This document shows positions 1 to 11,510 of a stretch of DNA of 64,000 bases, piece by piece (the first letter of the stretch is position 1; every line of letters starts with the position of its first letter). Source of the stretch: Charina bottae (taxonomy: Eukaryota; Chordata; Lepidosauria; Squamata; Charinaidae); contig JALMGJ010000016.1 of the NCBI GenBank assembly GCA_023362775.1, positions 3,456,001 to 3,520,000 on the forward strand. The letters are read 5' to 3'. The position numbers and the translations under genes are program-made. Under the pieces are notes generated by a model, which saw nothing but the letters and a program-made list of their open reading frames with translations, made no database searches and was not told the origin of the DNA.

Positions 1-534
1 TAGAAGTCATAATGTCCAAATATCTAACCATAGTCTCACCTTCCTTTCCAATGGATATTCACCTCTTTTTTTAAATTGGAAACCTTATTTTATGTAAGAT
101 CTGTGAATTAGCAGTAACATAAACCATCATGCAGTTGTATCCAAAGTTGTTCATTTACCAGAGGAACTAAAGGTGCTGGTGGAACAGATTCTTCATATAC
201 ATGTTCTGAGTGATCCTCCAAAAAAGTTCTGGGAAGCACAGAGGATTTAGAAAAGGAAGAAAGAAAAATTATTTGTATGAGACAGTTGTACTGAGCCCAT
301 GGTGTGTAGACACATTTTGCAGTGAACATTAAAACTGCTGTAGATGCAATACTAAAAATATGATTTTTGAAAATAAACATGGAATGACCAAGGAGATAGG
401 AAGAGGGGAAATTTAGCAATTCTAGAAAATCAGAGAGCATTATATTTTCACTGGGGCCTGGAAGGCCGCAAGAAATTGTGTAACACAAGCAGCATTGTTT
501 AAATTGCTCTGCAAAGAGTAATTTGAATGAAACA
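1..534. other. Unassigned AT-rich flank with one minus-strand open frame
   Basis: I recognise no element here. The minus strand is open for about 140 codons between roughly 534 and 108, which is long for DNA this AT-rich. On that strand a pyrimidine stretch ending in CAG lies near 514 and a GTAAAT near 160, so an exon-like reading is possible. The peptide matches no family I know. Chance is the simpler explanation. Confidence 0.2.
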
Positions 535-876
535 TACAGGTAGTCCTCGCTTAATGACCGCAATTGGGACTGGATTTTCAGTTGCTAAGTGAAGCGGTCA
601 TTAAACGACCCAATTTTACTACCTTCTTTGTGGTGGCTGTTAAGTGAATCGCTGCATGTGTTAAGTGAACCATGTGGTCGTTAAGTGAATCACATAGTTC
701 CCCATTGATTTTGTTTGCCAGAAGCCAGCTGGGAAGGTCGAAAATGACAATCATGTGACCATGGGATGCTGTGATGGTCGTAAGTGTGAGGATTGGTCTT
801 AAGTCGTTTTTTTCCGGCACCATCATAACTCTGAACCATCACTAAACAAATGGTTGTTAAGTGAGGACTACCTGTA
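535..876. mobile_element. TA-flanked MITE, Tc1/mariner-pogo-like
   Basis: The ends are inverted repeats: TACAGGTAGTCCTCGCTTAA at the left and its near-perfect complement at the right (19 of 20 positions). The flanking TA on each side fits the TA target duplication of Tc1/mariner-pogo transposons. The interior is noncoding and repeats a short TTAAGTGAA-like word many times. Elements with these ends are very common in reptile genomes. The superfamily is inferred from the TA and the CAGG termini; a hAT origin would need an 8-bp duplication, which I do not see. Confidence 0.7.
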
Positions 877-1186
877 TTTAAAAATCACCCAGGTTTACAA
901 CCCTCCTTTCATGGAGTTTATGATTCAAAATGAAGTAGTGGAATATGCACAGAGGAAAGGCAGGAAAATAGGTAAAAGTTGTACAACAAGAGATAAATTA
1001 AACCAAAGCCATTGCAATCATAGATAGTTACATACAGGCATAGATAGTTCCTCCATCTTGTTAATGGAACCAAAAACTTGACATTATGATGATTTGCTTA
1101 TAAGTAGAAACAAGCTACTAAGAGGCTACTGTGAACAGCAGGGTGGGCATATTTATAGTGCCCTTCAATAGAAAGATATGTACTAC

Positions 1187-1395
1187 TTTTTTTTATCCCA
1201 CTTTTTTATATCTATCTATCTAGGCAATGAACATACCTAATACTCCTGCCTCCTATTTTTCCGCCTGTGAGATGGTTTGGGCTGAGTGACTGGCCCAAGG
1301 TCACCCAGACGGCTTTCATGCCTAAGGGAGGCCTAGAACTCACAGTCTCCTGGTTTTTAGGCCAGCACCTTCACCACTACACCAAACTACTTCCC
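1187..1395 (-). mobile_element. tRNA-derived SINE (type B) with 13-bp TSD
   Basis: Read on the minus strand, the head has the pol III-type start (GTAGTGGTGAAGGTGCTGGCC), then the conserved block that includes GGGTGACCTTGGGCCAGTCA, and a tail ending in GGGATAAAAAA. The flanks AGATATGTACTAC (1174-1186) and AGATAAGTACTAC (1396-1408) match at 12 of 13 positions and are the target-site duplication. The same family recurs at 43979 and as a fragment at 47997. Confidence 0.75.
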
Positions 1396-1408
1396 AGATA
1401 AGTACTAC

Positions 1409-2186
1409 CACTTCTTTGCCATGCAGTATTGTAATGGAGGAATTAGCTATGAAAGAAGCACTGTTGAAGAACCTTGCAATTTCCTATATAAAGCTGATGT
1501 TTTTGTTTAGCCTTAGAGCATAACAGATACCTTTGCTATTTGAGGCATAAAATTGTTTCATAGAAAGCTGCCTATTTCTTTTTAGTCAGCATTCAAATGT
1601 TGGCATCTCCTTATGGCACAGATTTCAATTTACTCATGACTAAGGCTATCTGGATTATTCCCACTGTTATCCATTGACTGAACTGCAGATGAAAATTGAG
1701 ACTCTATAGGACACCTTCCTTTCAAATGAAAGACTGAAGACAGTAAATTGTTTATTTATTATCAATGCAGTACTTTGGATTAGTAAGAAGAAATTCTGTC
1801 AGTGAATGGCTTTCTTCTCCTTTACACAAGACTTAGTAAAATGTTCTGAACCTTACTGTCAATTAAGAATGGGTGAGTCTATCAGGTTTGCTTCCTAAAT
1901 ATATATTTCACAATTTCACCTACTGTGAGTTTATGTGCATTTCCCCCAATTATTCACGTTTTTGTTTGCACTTGTTTAATTGCAAATGACATACTTAATG
2001 GTTTGGGAAGTTGTGAGCTTGTATGTATATTCTCATTCTTTTAATTAATAATGGATTCATATAAAATATAATGAAATGCATTGTTTCCATCTGTTTCTCA
2101 AGGAACTGTTTACCTGGCTACATTGCTTTAGTGTTATTAATTTTATACTATTTACCATGTACCTCTTCTTCCCATCCTTAAACTCC
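1409..2186. other. No recognised feature
   Basis: AT-rich sequence with no convincing repeat, RNA or coding signal. Confidence 0.5.
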
Positions 2187-2552
2187 ACCTTCCTGGAGAA
2201 GACTCTTGAGAGTCCCTTGGACTGCAAGGAGGTCAAACCAGTCAATCCTAAAGGAAATCAACCCTGAGTGCTCATTGGAAGGACAGGTGCTGAAGCTGAA
2301 GCTCAAATACTTTGGCCACCTAATGCGAAGAGAGGACTCACTGGAAAAGACCCTGATGCTGGGAAAGACTGAAGGCAAAAGGAGAAGGGGATGGCAGAGG
2401 ATGAGATGGTTAGATAGCATCACCGATGTAATGAACATGAATTTGAGTAAACTCCGAGAGACAGTGGAGGACAGGAAGGCCTGGCGTGCTATGGTCCATG
2501 AGGTCACGAAGAGTCGGACACGACTAAACGACTGAACAACAACAACACATGG
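2187..2552 (+). mobile_element. Bov-B (RTE) LINE, 5'-truncated 3' end
   Basis: The plus strand encodes the C-terminal part of the Bov-B ORF: the block around PWTARRSNQSILKEI, then YFGHLMRR, LMLGKTEGKRRRG and VHEVTKSRTRLND, open from about 2206 to 2535. It runs into the typical Bov-B terminus, an ACTGAACAACAACAAC-type tail. Reverse transcriptase and endonuclease are absent, so this is a dead 3' fragment. The same protein segment appears at 49955 and 57065 on the other strand, in a different Bov-B subfamily. Confidence 0.85.
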
Positions 2553-3482
2553 AGTCCAGAAGGTATGAGAATTTCAATAGGAATAATATTTCCATCCAGA
2601 AAATCAAAGCTGTGCTGCTTTTTAATGTGCTTCATGTAAAGCACACATACATAAAAAGTGCTTCAATTGCCCAGTTGCACCCACCATTTTGACATAATGG
2701 GCCACCCCTGTGGCCAGCATATTTGCTACTACTTCTGGCATGTCTTGCAATTATTTCCCTGTGTTATGAATAAACCTGATTTACAATACCACACATGCCA
2801 AACCTGATTCCCTGGTTATTCTTGTTTGACCTCTAATTCAAATGTTTATGCAGCTTCATTTCAACCCAAAAGGTTTGGGTTTCAGAGGTGAGGGAAGCAG
2901 TTCATGCTTGCACCTACATAAAAGAGTAAATTTAAAAACCAACATTTCATTGGCTTGTCCATTTTTCTGGCCTTTTTTAGACTAGTGGCGACTTGCATAT
3001 TCCCACCTACTGCTGAGATATTTTCTTTTTAACTGAAAAGACTTCTTTGATGCCAGTCAATTAGGAATCTTGAATCAACATACTGAATTTTGTTTCTGTG
3101 CATATTTTGTTCTTAGCTGCCTTAAGCATCAAATGGAGAAACAGGGTATATGTTAATTAATCATAAATAAGACCACAGTGCCACTTAGCTGATCAGATTT
3201 GGATATATGACCATGTCACTACAGGAATGCTACATTCTCCAGTGTTCTCACTTTGAAGTAGTGAGGGGAACAGAAGATTATACATATTTCCATTGCTCAA
3301 TTTGTCCATCTTAACATGACACAGTTAAGGATGCACAGAAAATACTTCTCATCTCTGAATATGTCCTTCTATTTATTATTGTGACATAGATGTAGATACA
3401 GATAAAGATTACACTTTGCAGTGTTTGCTGCTGTTTTCAGTTCTTTTCTCTGTCCTTATTTTATAGATCCTCTATGTACATT
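2553..3482. other. No recognised feature
   Basis: Ordinary AT-rich sequence between a Bov-B end and a hAT insertion. Confidence 0.5.
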
Positions 3483-3490
3483 GCTTAAAG

Positions 3491-3760
3491 CATAGCTTTC
3501 CAAAGTGTGTGTCGCAATACACTACTGTGTCACCTGCAATATCCTGGTGTGTCGCATGCAAACCCAGAAGCGCTGATGGGGGGAACCGGAACAAGCGGCA
3601 CCCCTGCCAATCAGCACCACCACTGATTGGCGGGGGTGCCGCTTGTTCCGGTTCCCCCCATCAGCGCTTCCGGGTTTGCGCGGACACACCAGGACACCGC
3701 AGGCTGCGCCGCTGCCGCCATTGGTGTGTGTCACCAACATGAAAAGTTTGGAAAGTTCTG
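3491..3760 (-). mobile_element. Non-autonomous hAT element, family 1 copy C, with 8-bp TSD
   Basis: The termini are inverted repeats of the type CAGAGCTTTCCAAA / TTTGGAAAGTTCTG. The 8 bp on each side are identical, GCTTAAAG at 3483-3490 and 3761-3768, which is the hAT hallmark. The core holds a long hairpin with arms 3561-3613 and 3624-3676 (51 of 53 positions complementary, 10-nt loop). The hairpin makes both strands encode the same meaningless peptide. No transposase is present. Sister copies lie at 25236, 34193 and 63820. Confidence 0.9.
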
Positions 3761-3768
3761 GCTTAAAG

Positions 3769-5764
3769 GATCATGGAAATAATAAACCTGTTGGTACTTT
3801 AGTTTTGTGAGTTGTATTTTAATCAATTTCTACATGCAGAAAGAGGTCAAAAAAACAGGGCAAATATTTCATAGGAAGTGAAAATGTTCTGGCAGGTTCT
3901 CAGGCCCACATGCCACATTTTAGTTAAAATTGAGTTCTTGGCATAATTTCCAGATAGGTTTCAATACTGTGATTTTGTTTAAATTTCTATTTCATATTTT
4001 GTTTATCTAAGTATTTTAAATGAACTAACAAAAGGTAGTATTTCTTTGCTATCATATAAAACAAGCCGTTTTCTTTATGAATGACTATATCATCTTTGCA
4101 GCTGTGTCTTTATATATTATATTAACAGGGTTAAGCTATTCCCCCCCCCATTCTTATGCTAAATATTTGTGAGAGTAAACAATAATTAAATCATAATGCA
4201 TTTATTTTCGGGCAACAAAATAACATACTTTAAAACACCCTTTCCTCCATTACTGAATCATTTCACCAACTGGGAAAATGGAGATAGGCAATTACGTGGG
4301 GGAAAATCTGCTAAAGAATACCACATCTATCACATCTATAAACCTTTTTTTGAGCATCTCACATCATCAGAAAGCACTCAGACACTGCTTTTGTACATGC
4401 ACCAGCAATCATAATCATTATGGAAGATCTAAGATAAAAGCATGAATGTAGCAACAGACAGTTCAGGAACCATCCTTTTGTCATTTTGATTCCAGCCAAA
4501 GCATTCATTTGACTCAAGCTGTGCTTTTTATGCAGTACCTTAATCACATTAATGCATGCAAACAAAAAACTTTAAAAAAAAGATTTATATAGTCTTACTA
4601 TGTGGTGAGGTTTTGTTGACTGACCTGTGCTGCAGACAGGACAGGAGGGGAATGTCCTGGTTGGCTTTGCTGACCTATGCACCAATGGTATCTCTCTGGT
4701 GCCTTAATCTGCTGTGGGAACTGAGGACAGTTCTTTGTAGTGGCCCTGAACCTATCTCGATGAACCTATCTCGATCTCAATAGATTGGAATGGGCAGGGG
4801 GATATTTTTTTATTAGTGTTGGCCATTGGGCTCTTTGAGTCAATGGGCACATCTGGAAATTGGTGAACATGCTGTGGATGGCCTTGGAAAATGACTTGAA
4901 GGAGTGGTGTTTCTCAATCTACAAGATGGCTCCTGGGGAGCATTCCCAGCTATAAAGAATTATCAGAATCGTAGCTGCCATTCTCTCTAGCCCTCCTTCC
5001 CACATTACTTTCCCTAGCATTCCTCCTTGCCTCTCTCTTTCTTCTGGGCAATTGGGTCCACTTTCAGAAAAATCTAGGACTACACCCACTGATTAAGTAG
5101 GTAATACCTGGATAAAAATCTGGCAGTGTGGAAGTCACATATAGCCCTTTACATGGGAGCATGAGATAATATATTATCTGTGTCTCTCTGCTTTGAGAGC
5201 TTAAGGGAAGGTAGACTGTATATGCCATTCTGAATAATAAATGAATATAATAAATAGATAAGTAAATAGCTCAAAGTCACCTTGTGAATTTCTATAGCTT
5301 AAGCTGGACCTGAATTTTGGTCTGCCGGCCTGTACATATAAAATTATGCAATCTTAAATTCTGATAAAATTCTCATTTGACCTTTTATAGAAATAAATCA
5401 TTTAAAAAACAAAAATAAACATCCTCTTGTTGAAATATTTTCCTTATATGTTTAAAATAAATTTAAATTAAAGGTTGATGAAAGATTGTATAGGCAGTAG
5501 TAATGCCATTTTATAAAAGGAAAAGGCTGGCTCCTGCCATTCTAAATAAATGAGCACATCATGTAGCAAAACCTACGTAAAGGAAGACACATATCTTATG
5601 TATAGGAAGACATATGCATAGGAAAGATAAAATGCTCATTTATATAGACATTGTGGTTAACTATAGATTATGAAACACCTGTTTTAACAGAATATGAAAG
5701 GAAGGAAGGATTGCACAGGAGGAAGATGTTTATGCTGATAGACCAGGAACCTGAGGGTTAGGTT
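3769..5764. other. No recognised feature
   Basis: About 2 kb of AT-rich DNA. A TGGTGTTTCTCAATCT word near 4904 resembles half of a hAT terminus but has no partner. Short A/T and C runs occur. I see no coding exon. Confidence 0.5.
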
Positions 5765-6062
5765 AGGGTTGCTCCTTCCCTGCTATCGTTTAGGAAGTCC
5801 TTCAAGACCTGGTTATTTTTCAAGCCTGGGAGTCTTTGGGAATGGAAGACATTCTTAGATGGCTCCAGTATGATTGACATTCTTGCTCTCCCTGCGGGAT
5901 TGGTATATTTTTAAAAAAATGATAATATTCTTATTTTAATGATTACTTTTATAATTATTGTTTTTTTTACTTATTTGCTGTATTTATTCAATTTGTTGTA
6001 TGCCACCCAGAGTTGCCTTGTGTGAGATGGGCGGCCATATAAATGTGATCAATCAATCAATA
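5765..6062 (+). mobile_element. L2-type LINE 3' end
   Basis: The start encodes the last stretch of the L2 ORF (an FRKSFKTWLF-like segment near 5790). It is followed by an AT-rich UTR and the diagnostic L2 terminus around 6000-6045 (a CCACCCAGAGTTGCC block and GGGCGGCCATATAAAT), ending in an AATC-type tail. A fragment matching the last bases of Bov-B (GCGACTGAACAACAACAA) lies just downstream at about 6095-6113. Confidence 0.75.
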
Positions 6063-6236
6063 AGTAATGCATTCCATACTATTGATAATGATTGGCGACT
6101 GAACAACAACAAAAAATATTTAAACTAAAAACCTATAAGAAGGGAGGCAGTAGTGGTCTACCGTGGCTGTCACCCAATGTTACTTGACAACCTTGGGTTG
6201 AATAAATATGTTTTCTTTGACCTCCGCTGATCATGT

Positions 6237-6302
6237 GGCGGCTGGGGAATTTTGGGGGTTGACGTCCACATGTCTTAAAGTTGCCAAGGTTGAGAAACAC
6301 TG
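6237..6302. mobile_element. Half of a palindromic hAT MITE (family 2)
   Basis: This matches one arm of the palindrome at 20364-20485: a GGCTGGGGAATTTTGGG block, then CCACATGTCTTAAAGTTGCC and the terminus AAGGTTGAGAAACACTG. The other arm is missing, so no target duplication can be read. Confidence 0.7.
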
Positions 6303-7399
6303 CTCTAAACTGGCACTGAGCCACACACTGCCTTTTTTAAAAGCAAGATTAATATTGGAATTCTCAGGCACTCCACTAGCAGATTTTTTTTTAAATGGAA
6401 GTGAAGCAAAGCAAAGAGAATCAGTGATCACAAGATGGAAATAAAAGGTATGGACAAATTCAATCAAATGTCTGAACTCCTTTGCTCCAACATTGTAGGA
6501 TAGGTCTGATAAAACAGCATGAGATTCCATTAAAATATTTCCTTGTTAAATAATTTTGTGTTATCATAACATGGAAATTAGAACATAATACTTGAATAAC
6601 CTTAGAAATGGATGAAGTTTAAAAACTGTTGGTATGTACAGCAATCTAGGTTTATAAAACAAGTTGCTGAGCAAATATAGCATATATGGCTGTACATATG
6701 CTATAAAAATGAAAAGTTACCACTCAGCATAAATTCACATTTTAAAAGTCCTTTTTTCATTTAAAGAAAACTTTCCAACTATATGGCAGTCAAAATAAAT
6801 AATAAGATGCAAGGGCAAGGCTTGGTGAAATCAGAGGCTTAATTTAGTTACAGATCCCTGCCACACATTCAGAGATTACTGTAGTACAGTTGCTATCTTG
6901 GTTGTGAAAAAAACAAAGGTTACCCTTAGTTTTTTCAATCACATCACTGCATGTTCCTCAGAATCCTTCAGTCAAAACAAATGTTCCCAGCTATATTTAC
7001 CTCAGGACCATTTTCTAGAGCATATCTTATTCTAATGCAAAGCACAGAATTATTCAGCTGTCAACCAAACCTTCAAACTTTAAACTTGTCCTGAAGATCA
7101 GCAAACTACTGCTTTTTTCTCTGTGTGTGTCTTTCTCATGGTGAGCCTTTCCAAATGTGATAGGCTGGGACTAAAACCTCCCACAACTGCCAATCAGTAT
7201 GTTCAGATTTCTTTAATCATGGTAACCAGAGGAAGAAATGGAAAACCATGAATAACTTGGGGTAATAGCCATATCTATTATGAGACCACGTTGTTTAACT
7301 TCCAACAGGAGCATTTGAATTACCAGAGACATAATTTAATCCAATGGAGATTTGCAGGAGCATTTATTTATTTACTTGTTCAAGTTGCATTCTCTCTTT
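6303..7399. other. No recognised feature
   Basis: AT-rich sequence with no supported element. Confidence 0.5.
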
Positions 7400-7570
7400 C
7401 CCCAAGTAAAAGTACCTAGTAATGTCTCCTCCAACCCCCCTCCCCCTCAATTCTGGGGGGTAGGTTGGGCTGGGAGAAAACAACTTGCCCAAAATCACCC
7501 CATGTGTTTTTACAGCTGACTATGAGCAGTTTCCCTGGTCCTGGTCCAGCATCTTAAATGTAGCAAGGCA
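7400..7570 (-). mobile_element. Degenerate type-B SINE (tentative)
   Basis: The order of blocks on the minus strand resembles the SINE at 1187: a CTGGACCAGGACCAGG-like head, a diverged GGGTGA..TTGGGC block, and CAGCCCAACC near 7470. Divergence is high and the edges cannot be placed. Confidence 0.35.
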
Positions 7571-7702
7571 TGATTACATTCCATACTATAAAAGCTGGTT
7601 TTGATACAATCCTATATGCATGCCTATAACAGAACCTTCTGAATAAAACTCTTAAAGTGCTCCTGTTGAAAATTCAGCCAATACTACAGCCTTTAGCTTT
7701 TC

Positions 7703-8617
7703 TGTTACAGTCAGGGCTGAGCTTACCCCTGCCACCATGCTGGGTTCTGAGCTGGAGGAGGATGAGCCGATAACAGGAAGTAGCTGCGATGGTGCGAAAA
7801 TTGAATCCAAGCCGGAGCCACTGATTGGAGGTGGGCCAGTGGAAGAAACACCTCTGCCCATCAGCGCATGGCAAAGGAGGTGGGAAAGGCAGGCCGAACA
7901 GTGCGAGGCCCAGTTGGCTCCTGGCTGTAAACGGCATGAAAATCAAAGAATAAAAGGGGCAGCACACCCAGCACAGGTTGCCGGAGACAACCATTCTATC
8001 TTGGCACCCACGTGCTCCATGGATTGCAATTCCGCTGCCACGTGCGATCCCGCACCAGAGCCTAGTGCTGCCGCTGCCCCAGATTCTACCTCCGAGCCAG
8101 TGTCTCTCACTGCTGGTATCCCTGCTGCTGAGCCCTGCCCGACAATCATCGCTCTGGACCTTGCTGCTCTTTTCTGCCTTGCTACCGCGCTCCCGTCTGC
8201 TCTCCAGCTGCCGTCTGCTGCCATGTGCTTCCCAGATATTTTGTCTTGCCTTGCTTCCATGCTCCCGTCTGCTCTCCAGCCGCCGTCCCCTGCCATGTGC
8301 TTTCCGGAGGTACAGACTTGCCTTGCTACCATGCGCCCACCTGAATCCCTGCCGCATACTGAGGCCATGTGCCTTACTGAAGGTCTGCCCCACCTTGCCA
8401 CCATGCCTCTGCAAGAGACTCAGCCTTGTTCTTTGGTTGGTCAGAATTCCACCCCCGTCTCCCAGTCCGTTCCCAATACCAGTCAAATTCCTGCGGGAGG
8501 GCTCTCCCAGGAATCAGCCAACGAGGCTTCGGTACCTTTCGTGAATTGGGCTGCATTTTGTGATTTGTAAATAAAGATCTTAAAATACCACTTCCTGTGT
8601 CAAGCTTTGTCGTAACA
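7703..8617 (+). mobile_element. Candidate solo LTR, GC-rich, with a 277-codon open frame
   Basis: This block is much richer in G+C than its surroundings. It starts TGTTAC and ends GTAACA, an inverted TG...CA terminus. A TATA-like AATAAAAGGGG lies near 7950. An AATAAA polyadenylation signal at about 8570 precedes the end by some 45 bp, as in a U3-R-U5 layout. An ATG in a strong context (GCCACCATG) at 7737 opens 277 codons, and the TAA stop touches the AATAAA. The antisense strand is also open for 270 codons, so the frame may be a by-product of composition. I find no primer-binding site after the right end and no matching flanks. A host retrogene or a different repeat class is possible. Confidence 0.45.
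8172..8420 (+). repeat. 72-bp tandem repeat, about 3.5 units, inside the candidate LTR
   Basis: The word CCTTGCTACC or a close variant recurs at exact 72-bp spacing, starting near 8177, 8249, 8321 and 8393. Because 72 is divisible by 3, the open frame carries a diverging 24-residue repeat containing LPSALQ and AMCFP. Confidence 0.8.
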
Positions 8618-9695
8618 GGACAGTTACTTGTTTTTTCTTTTTGCCAACAGAAATGTCTAGCAATTCTTAATATAGGAAACTCCATTTATTTTCTATTCAG
8701 TTATCTCACATTTTCTATATTTTTCTGTTAATTGGTGTGATTTAATGAGTTCTTTAAACAACTTCAAAATATGTAACATCTGGGGTATTGTATCAAAAGA
8801 CCTCATTAGTAAGTTTTCAATAAAGCATGCTCTCTATTTACTGTTTTCAAGCATGTGTAGGTGTGGAATAAGTATACATGAAAGAATAGACCATTCCAAA
8901 ACTCTACTAAACAAAGAAATATGCAGTCTTCAAATGAAACAATTTACAGTGAACTGGGTTTTATACTAGCTATGGAACAAGTAAGAATTACATAAAGGAA
9001 TAAAACCCTCAATCTTACTGAAGTCTATGAAGAAATAGCCATTTAAAATAATGGAGAGGAAAGGATATGCACTTGTTTTTTTTTCTCTCCATAATAAAGA
9101 AGATATAATACCAAAAAGAAGCAGAATGCACCTTTTATGAAGAGAACAATGGAGGAAAAAGAAAAGCAAGAATCATCAAACAGAACCATGTTGTTGATAC
9201 AAAGGAGTCAATTGTTAAGTTCTGGCCAAAATAAGTGATTCAGAGAGAGCTTCATTCATACGCTAGCTAACTCATGCTGCAATCATAACAGAATGTAAGT
9301 AAATCCTATGAACTCAGTCGGGGTTACTTCTGAGAATTTCCCTATGGAGGAGCTTCCACTATCTTCTCCTCATAGGGAGAAAAGCAGCTGGGGAGGTTTC
9401 CCATTTTTATGGAAATTGCCTAGTCTACAATTTCTCTAAACCTAAATGTAGCCATTTGCTCTTTATTATAAAAGCAAACAGCTGTCAGGAAAAGATGACA
9501 GAGAATACCCATGTAATATTTCATTTGCTGAGAGCTTCTAAAGGCTACTCATAGGCAAAGCACAATTGGCAGTCAAAATGGTGACAGGAAGGACCTGCCA
9601 AAATCTGAGCTACTGTTTCCATTGGAGAAAAAGTAACTGATTCATAATTTGGCTTTGAATTTATTAGACAGCACAAAGAACAAAACATGCCCCCT

Positions 9696-9698
<3 letters not shown>
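8618..9698. other. No firm feature
   Basis: AT-rich DNA. A short block near 9308-9345 (AACTCAGTCGGGGTTACTTCTGAG) resembles an old dispersed repeat common in reptiles, but it is too short to assign. Confidence 0.4.

Positions 9699-9770
<72 letters not shown>
9699..9770. repeat. (GA)n microsatellite, about 36 units
   Basis: An uninterrupted GA run, followed by three ATAG units. The serine-leucine stretch on the opposite strand is an artefact of the repeat. Confidence 0.97.
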
Positions 9771-9773
<3 letters not shown>

Positions 9774-10589
9774 GATAGATATTTAATTAAGATTAAATCC
9801 ACACACACCCCAACAATTTTTAGATTTCTTTTATCTTCTTTGGGAAGGATATTTCCAACTTGAACTATTATAATAGCTACTATATTTGGCTGACTCTGAA
9901 AACAACTTGGAAGCATTAGCTACTAGAGCCTTAACTGGGACTATATGGTCAGCTCATATTCTCTATTTGCTGTGCTGCTTGCTTATGGATTTGTGGGTCC
10001 AATTCAAATGTTTGATGTGAGACATAAAAGCCCATCTTTCCTAGGGTTCAAGTTATTAGACTGGCTGCCCATATCCTGATGAACCTACCTACCATCAAAC
10101 TCCAAATTTTCTGGCCCAGTATTAAAATGTGTAAGATTGAGAAGGGCCCATTTCTAGGATCCAGTTATGACTGCTACCCTAAGGAATCTCTCTGCCCATA
10201 CAACTTTTTTCATCTCTTGTGGCATTATCAGAGAAACTTGGCTGAGAGAAGATAGTAGTTCACATTTCCCAGCTCTGTCTACCAGGCTACTCTGGTGGAG
10301 CAGCAGGTTAGGATTAGAGAAGGGGGATGCACAGTGACTGTGATCCATACAAATGTTATTTCACTGACCAAATGTTCTATCCAACAATTTGCCAATTATG
10401 AGTGCATGCTGTTGCATTTCCATGATTGAATGTAGACAATGCAGATAACTATCAAGATTAGGTCTTGAGATCATTTCTGACTTGCCAATTCTAGAAGGTA
10501 GCACTGATGTTTGGCAACTGGTCCATTGACATATGACAACTCCCGAAGTATCTTCCTGGCCAATTCAATCTGGCAGGGTTGGCATTCTC
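9771..10589. other. No firm feature
   Basis: Possibly degraded L2 sequence on the plus strand, but I cannot align it by eye. Confidence 0.3.
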
Positions 10590-10935
10590 TGGGTTCCTTC
10601 AATGCCACCTATAGGGACCCTGGAAGCATACCTTCTCTGTCACAGTACCTGCCCTCTGGAATGAAGTTCCCCATGAGATACAGATGGTCCCCACTCTGCT
10701 GTTGTTTAGAATTACTGTGAAGACCTAGGTCTTCACCCAGGCTTTTGGTGAGGAAGACTGAAGCTTCCTTTTAAACTATGTTGTTTTGTTTCCACCTGGT
10801 TTGTTATTGTGCCATCTCTACCCTTTTTTGTTTCTTGTTGTTTTTATTGTCTGGTTTTCATGTTTTAAATCATCTGTAACTCCAAGTCACTGGGAGTCAA
10901 GTGGAATCATCATCATCATTGCCACAGGGTTCAAT
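10590..10935 (+). mobile_element. L2-type LINE 3' fragment
   Basis: It encodes the WNEVP-type end of the L2 ORF around 10650 (CCTGCCCTCTGGAATGAAG), then a diverged segment on the CTGTGAAGACCTAGGTCTTC theme. It ends in the CTGTAACTCCAAGTCACTGGG block and an ATC-rich tail at about 10905-10920. Frames are broken. Confidence 0.6.
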
Positions 10936-11193
10936 ATCAAGTGGAATTTTGGTTAGTATTTGAGTTGCCAATTGGTTATATTACTTTTGATATCATTTGG
11001 ACTCCTCTGCTGTCCCTGGATTGACAGTTTCCAGCTGTACCATCAAGGAACTGTACACCTGCTTTTTTGGAGGAAGGGCAACCCATCCAAATTTGGCTGA
11101 AACTCAGCCTGTGAGTCCATTCTCCTCTTTGATAGATAGCACCTCCTTTGTGTCTAACTTTCATTTTGTTTCTTATTCCCACTCATCTACCTA

Positions 11194-11256
11194 TCTATTA
11201 TCATTATCATTATCATTATCATTATCATTATCATTATCATTATCATTATCATTATC

Positions 11257-11284
<28 letters not shown>
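11194..11284. repeat. (ATTATC)n hexanucleotide microsatellite
   Basis: About 14 near-perfect ATTATC units. It borders an L2 fragment on its right side. Confidence 0.95.
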
Positions 11285-11286
<2 letters not shown>

Positions 11287-11289
<3 letters not shown>

Positions 11290-11510
11290 TTATTGGCCGC
11301 CGAAATCCAGAGGACTATTATTGAACTAAGACAACATTCAAGGGTACTGATTGTTTCCTTGGAGTTAGATGGCAAAAAGAAATAAATCTGGGTATCCTCA
11401 GCATATGAATGGCATCTCACTTGGGCTTACACAACCAGTTTCATCAAGATGTTGAACATCATGGAAGATAAAATGGAACCGAAAAAGATTAAACTATAGG
11501 CCAGGACCAA
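11287..11510 (-). mobile_element. L2 reverse transcriptase fragment
   Basis: The minus strand encodes a segment with YAEDTQIY in place of the L2 YADDTQLY active-site motif. It continues at about 11440-11500 into a region homologous to the L2 at 41900 (the TTCATCAAGATGTTGAACA block). The first catalytic Asp of YADD is changed to Glu and the frame is broken, so it is inactive. Confidence 0.7.

Noticed and set aside
7674..8486. 270-codon antisense frame opposite the candidate LTR frame
   Set aside because: It shows no motif and probably exists because the GC-rich block has few stop codons in any frame.
9545..9916. 123-codon minus-strand frame with a Leu-Ser repeat
   Set aside because: It is a translation of the (GA)n microsatellite with flanking sequence.
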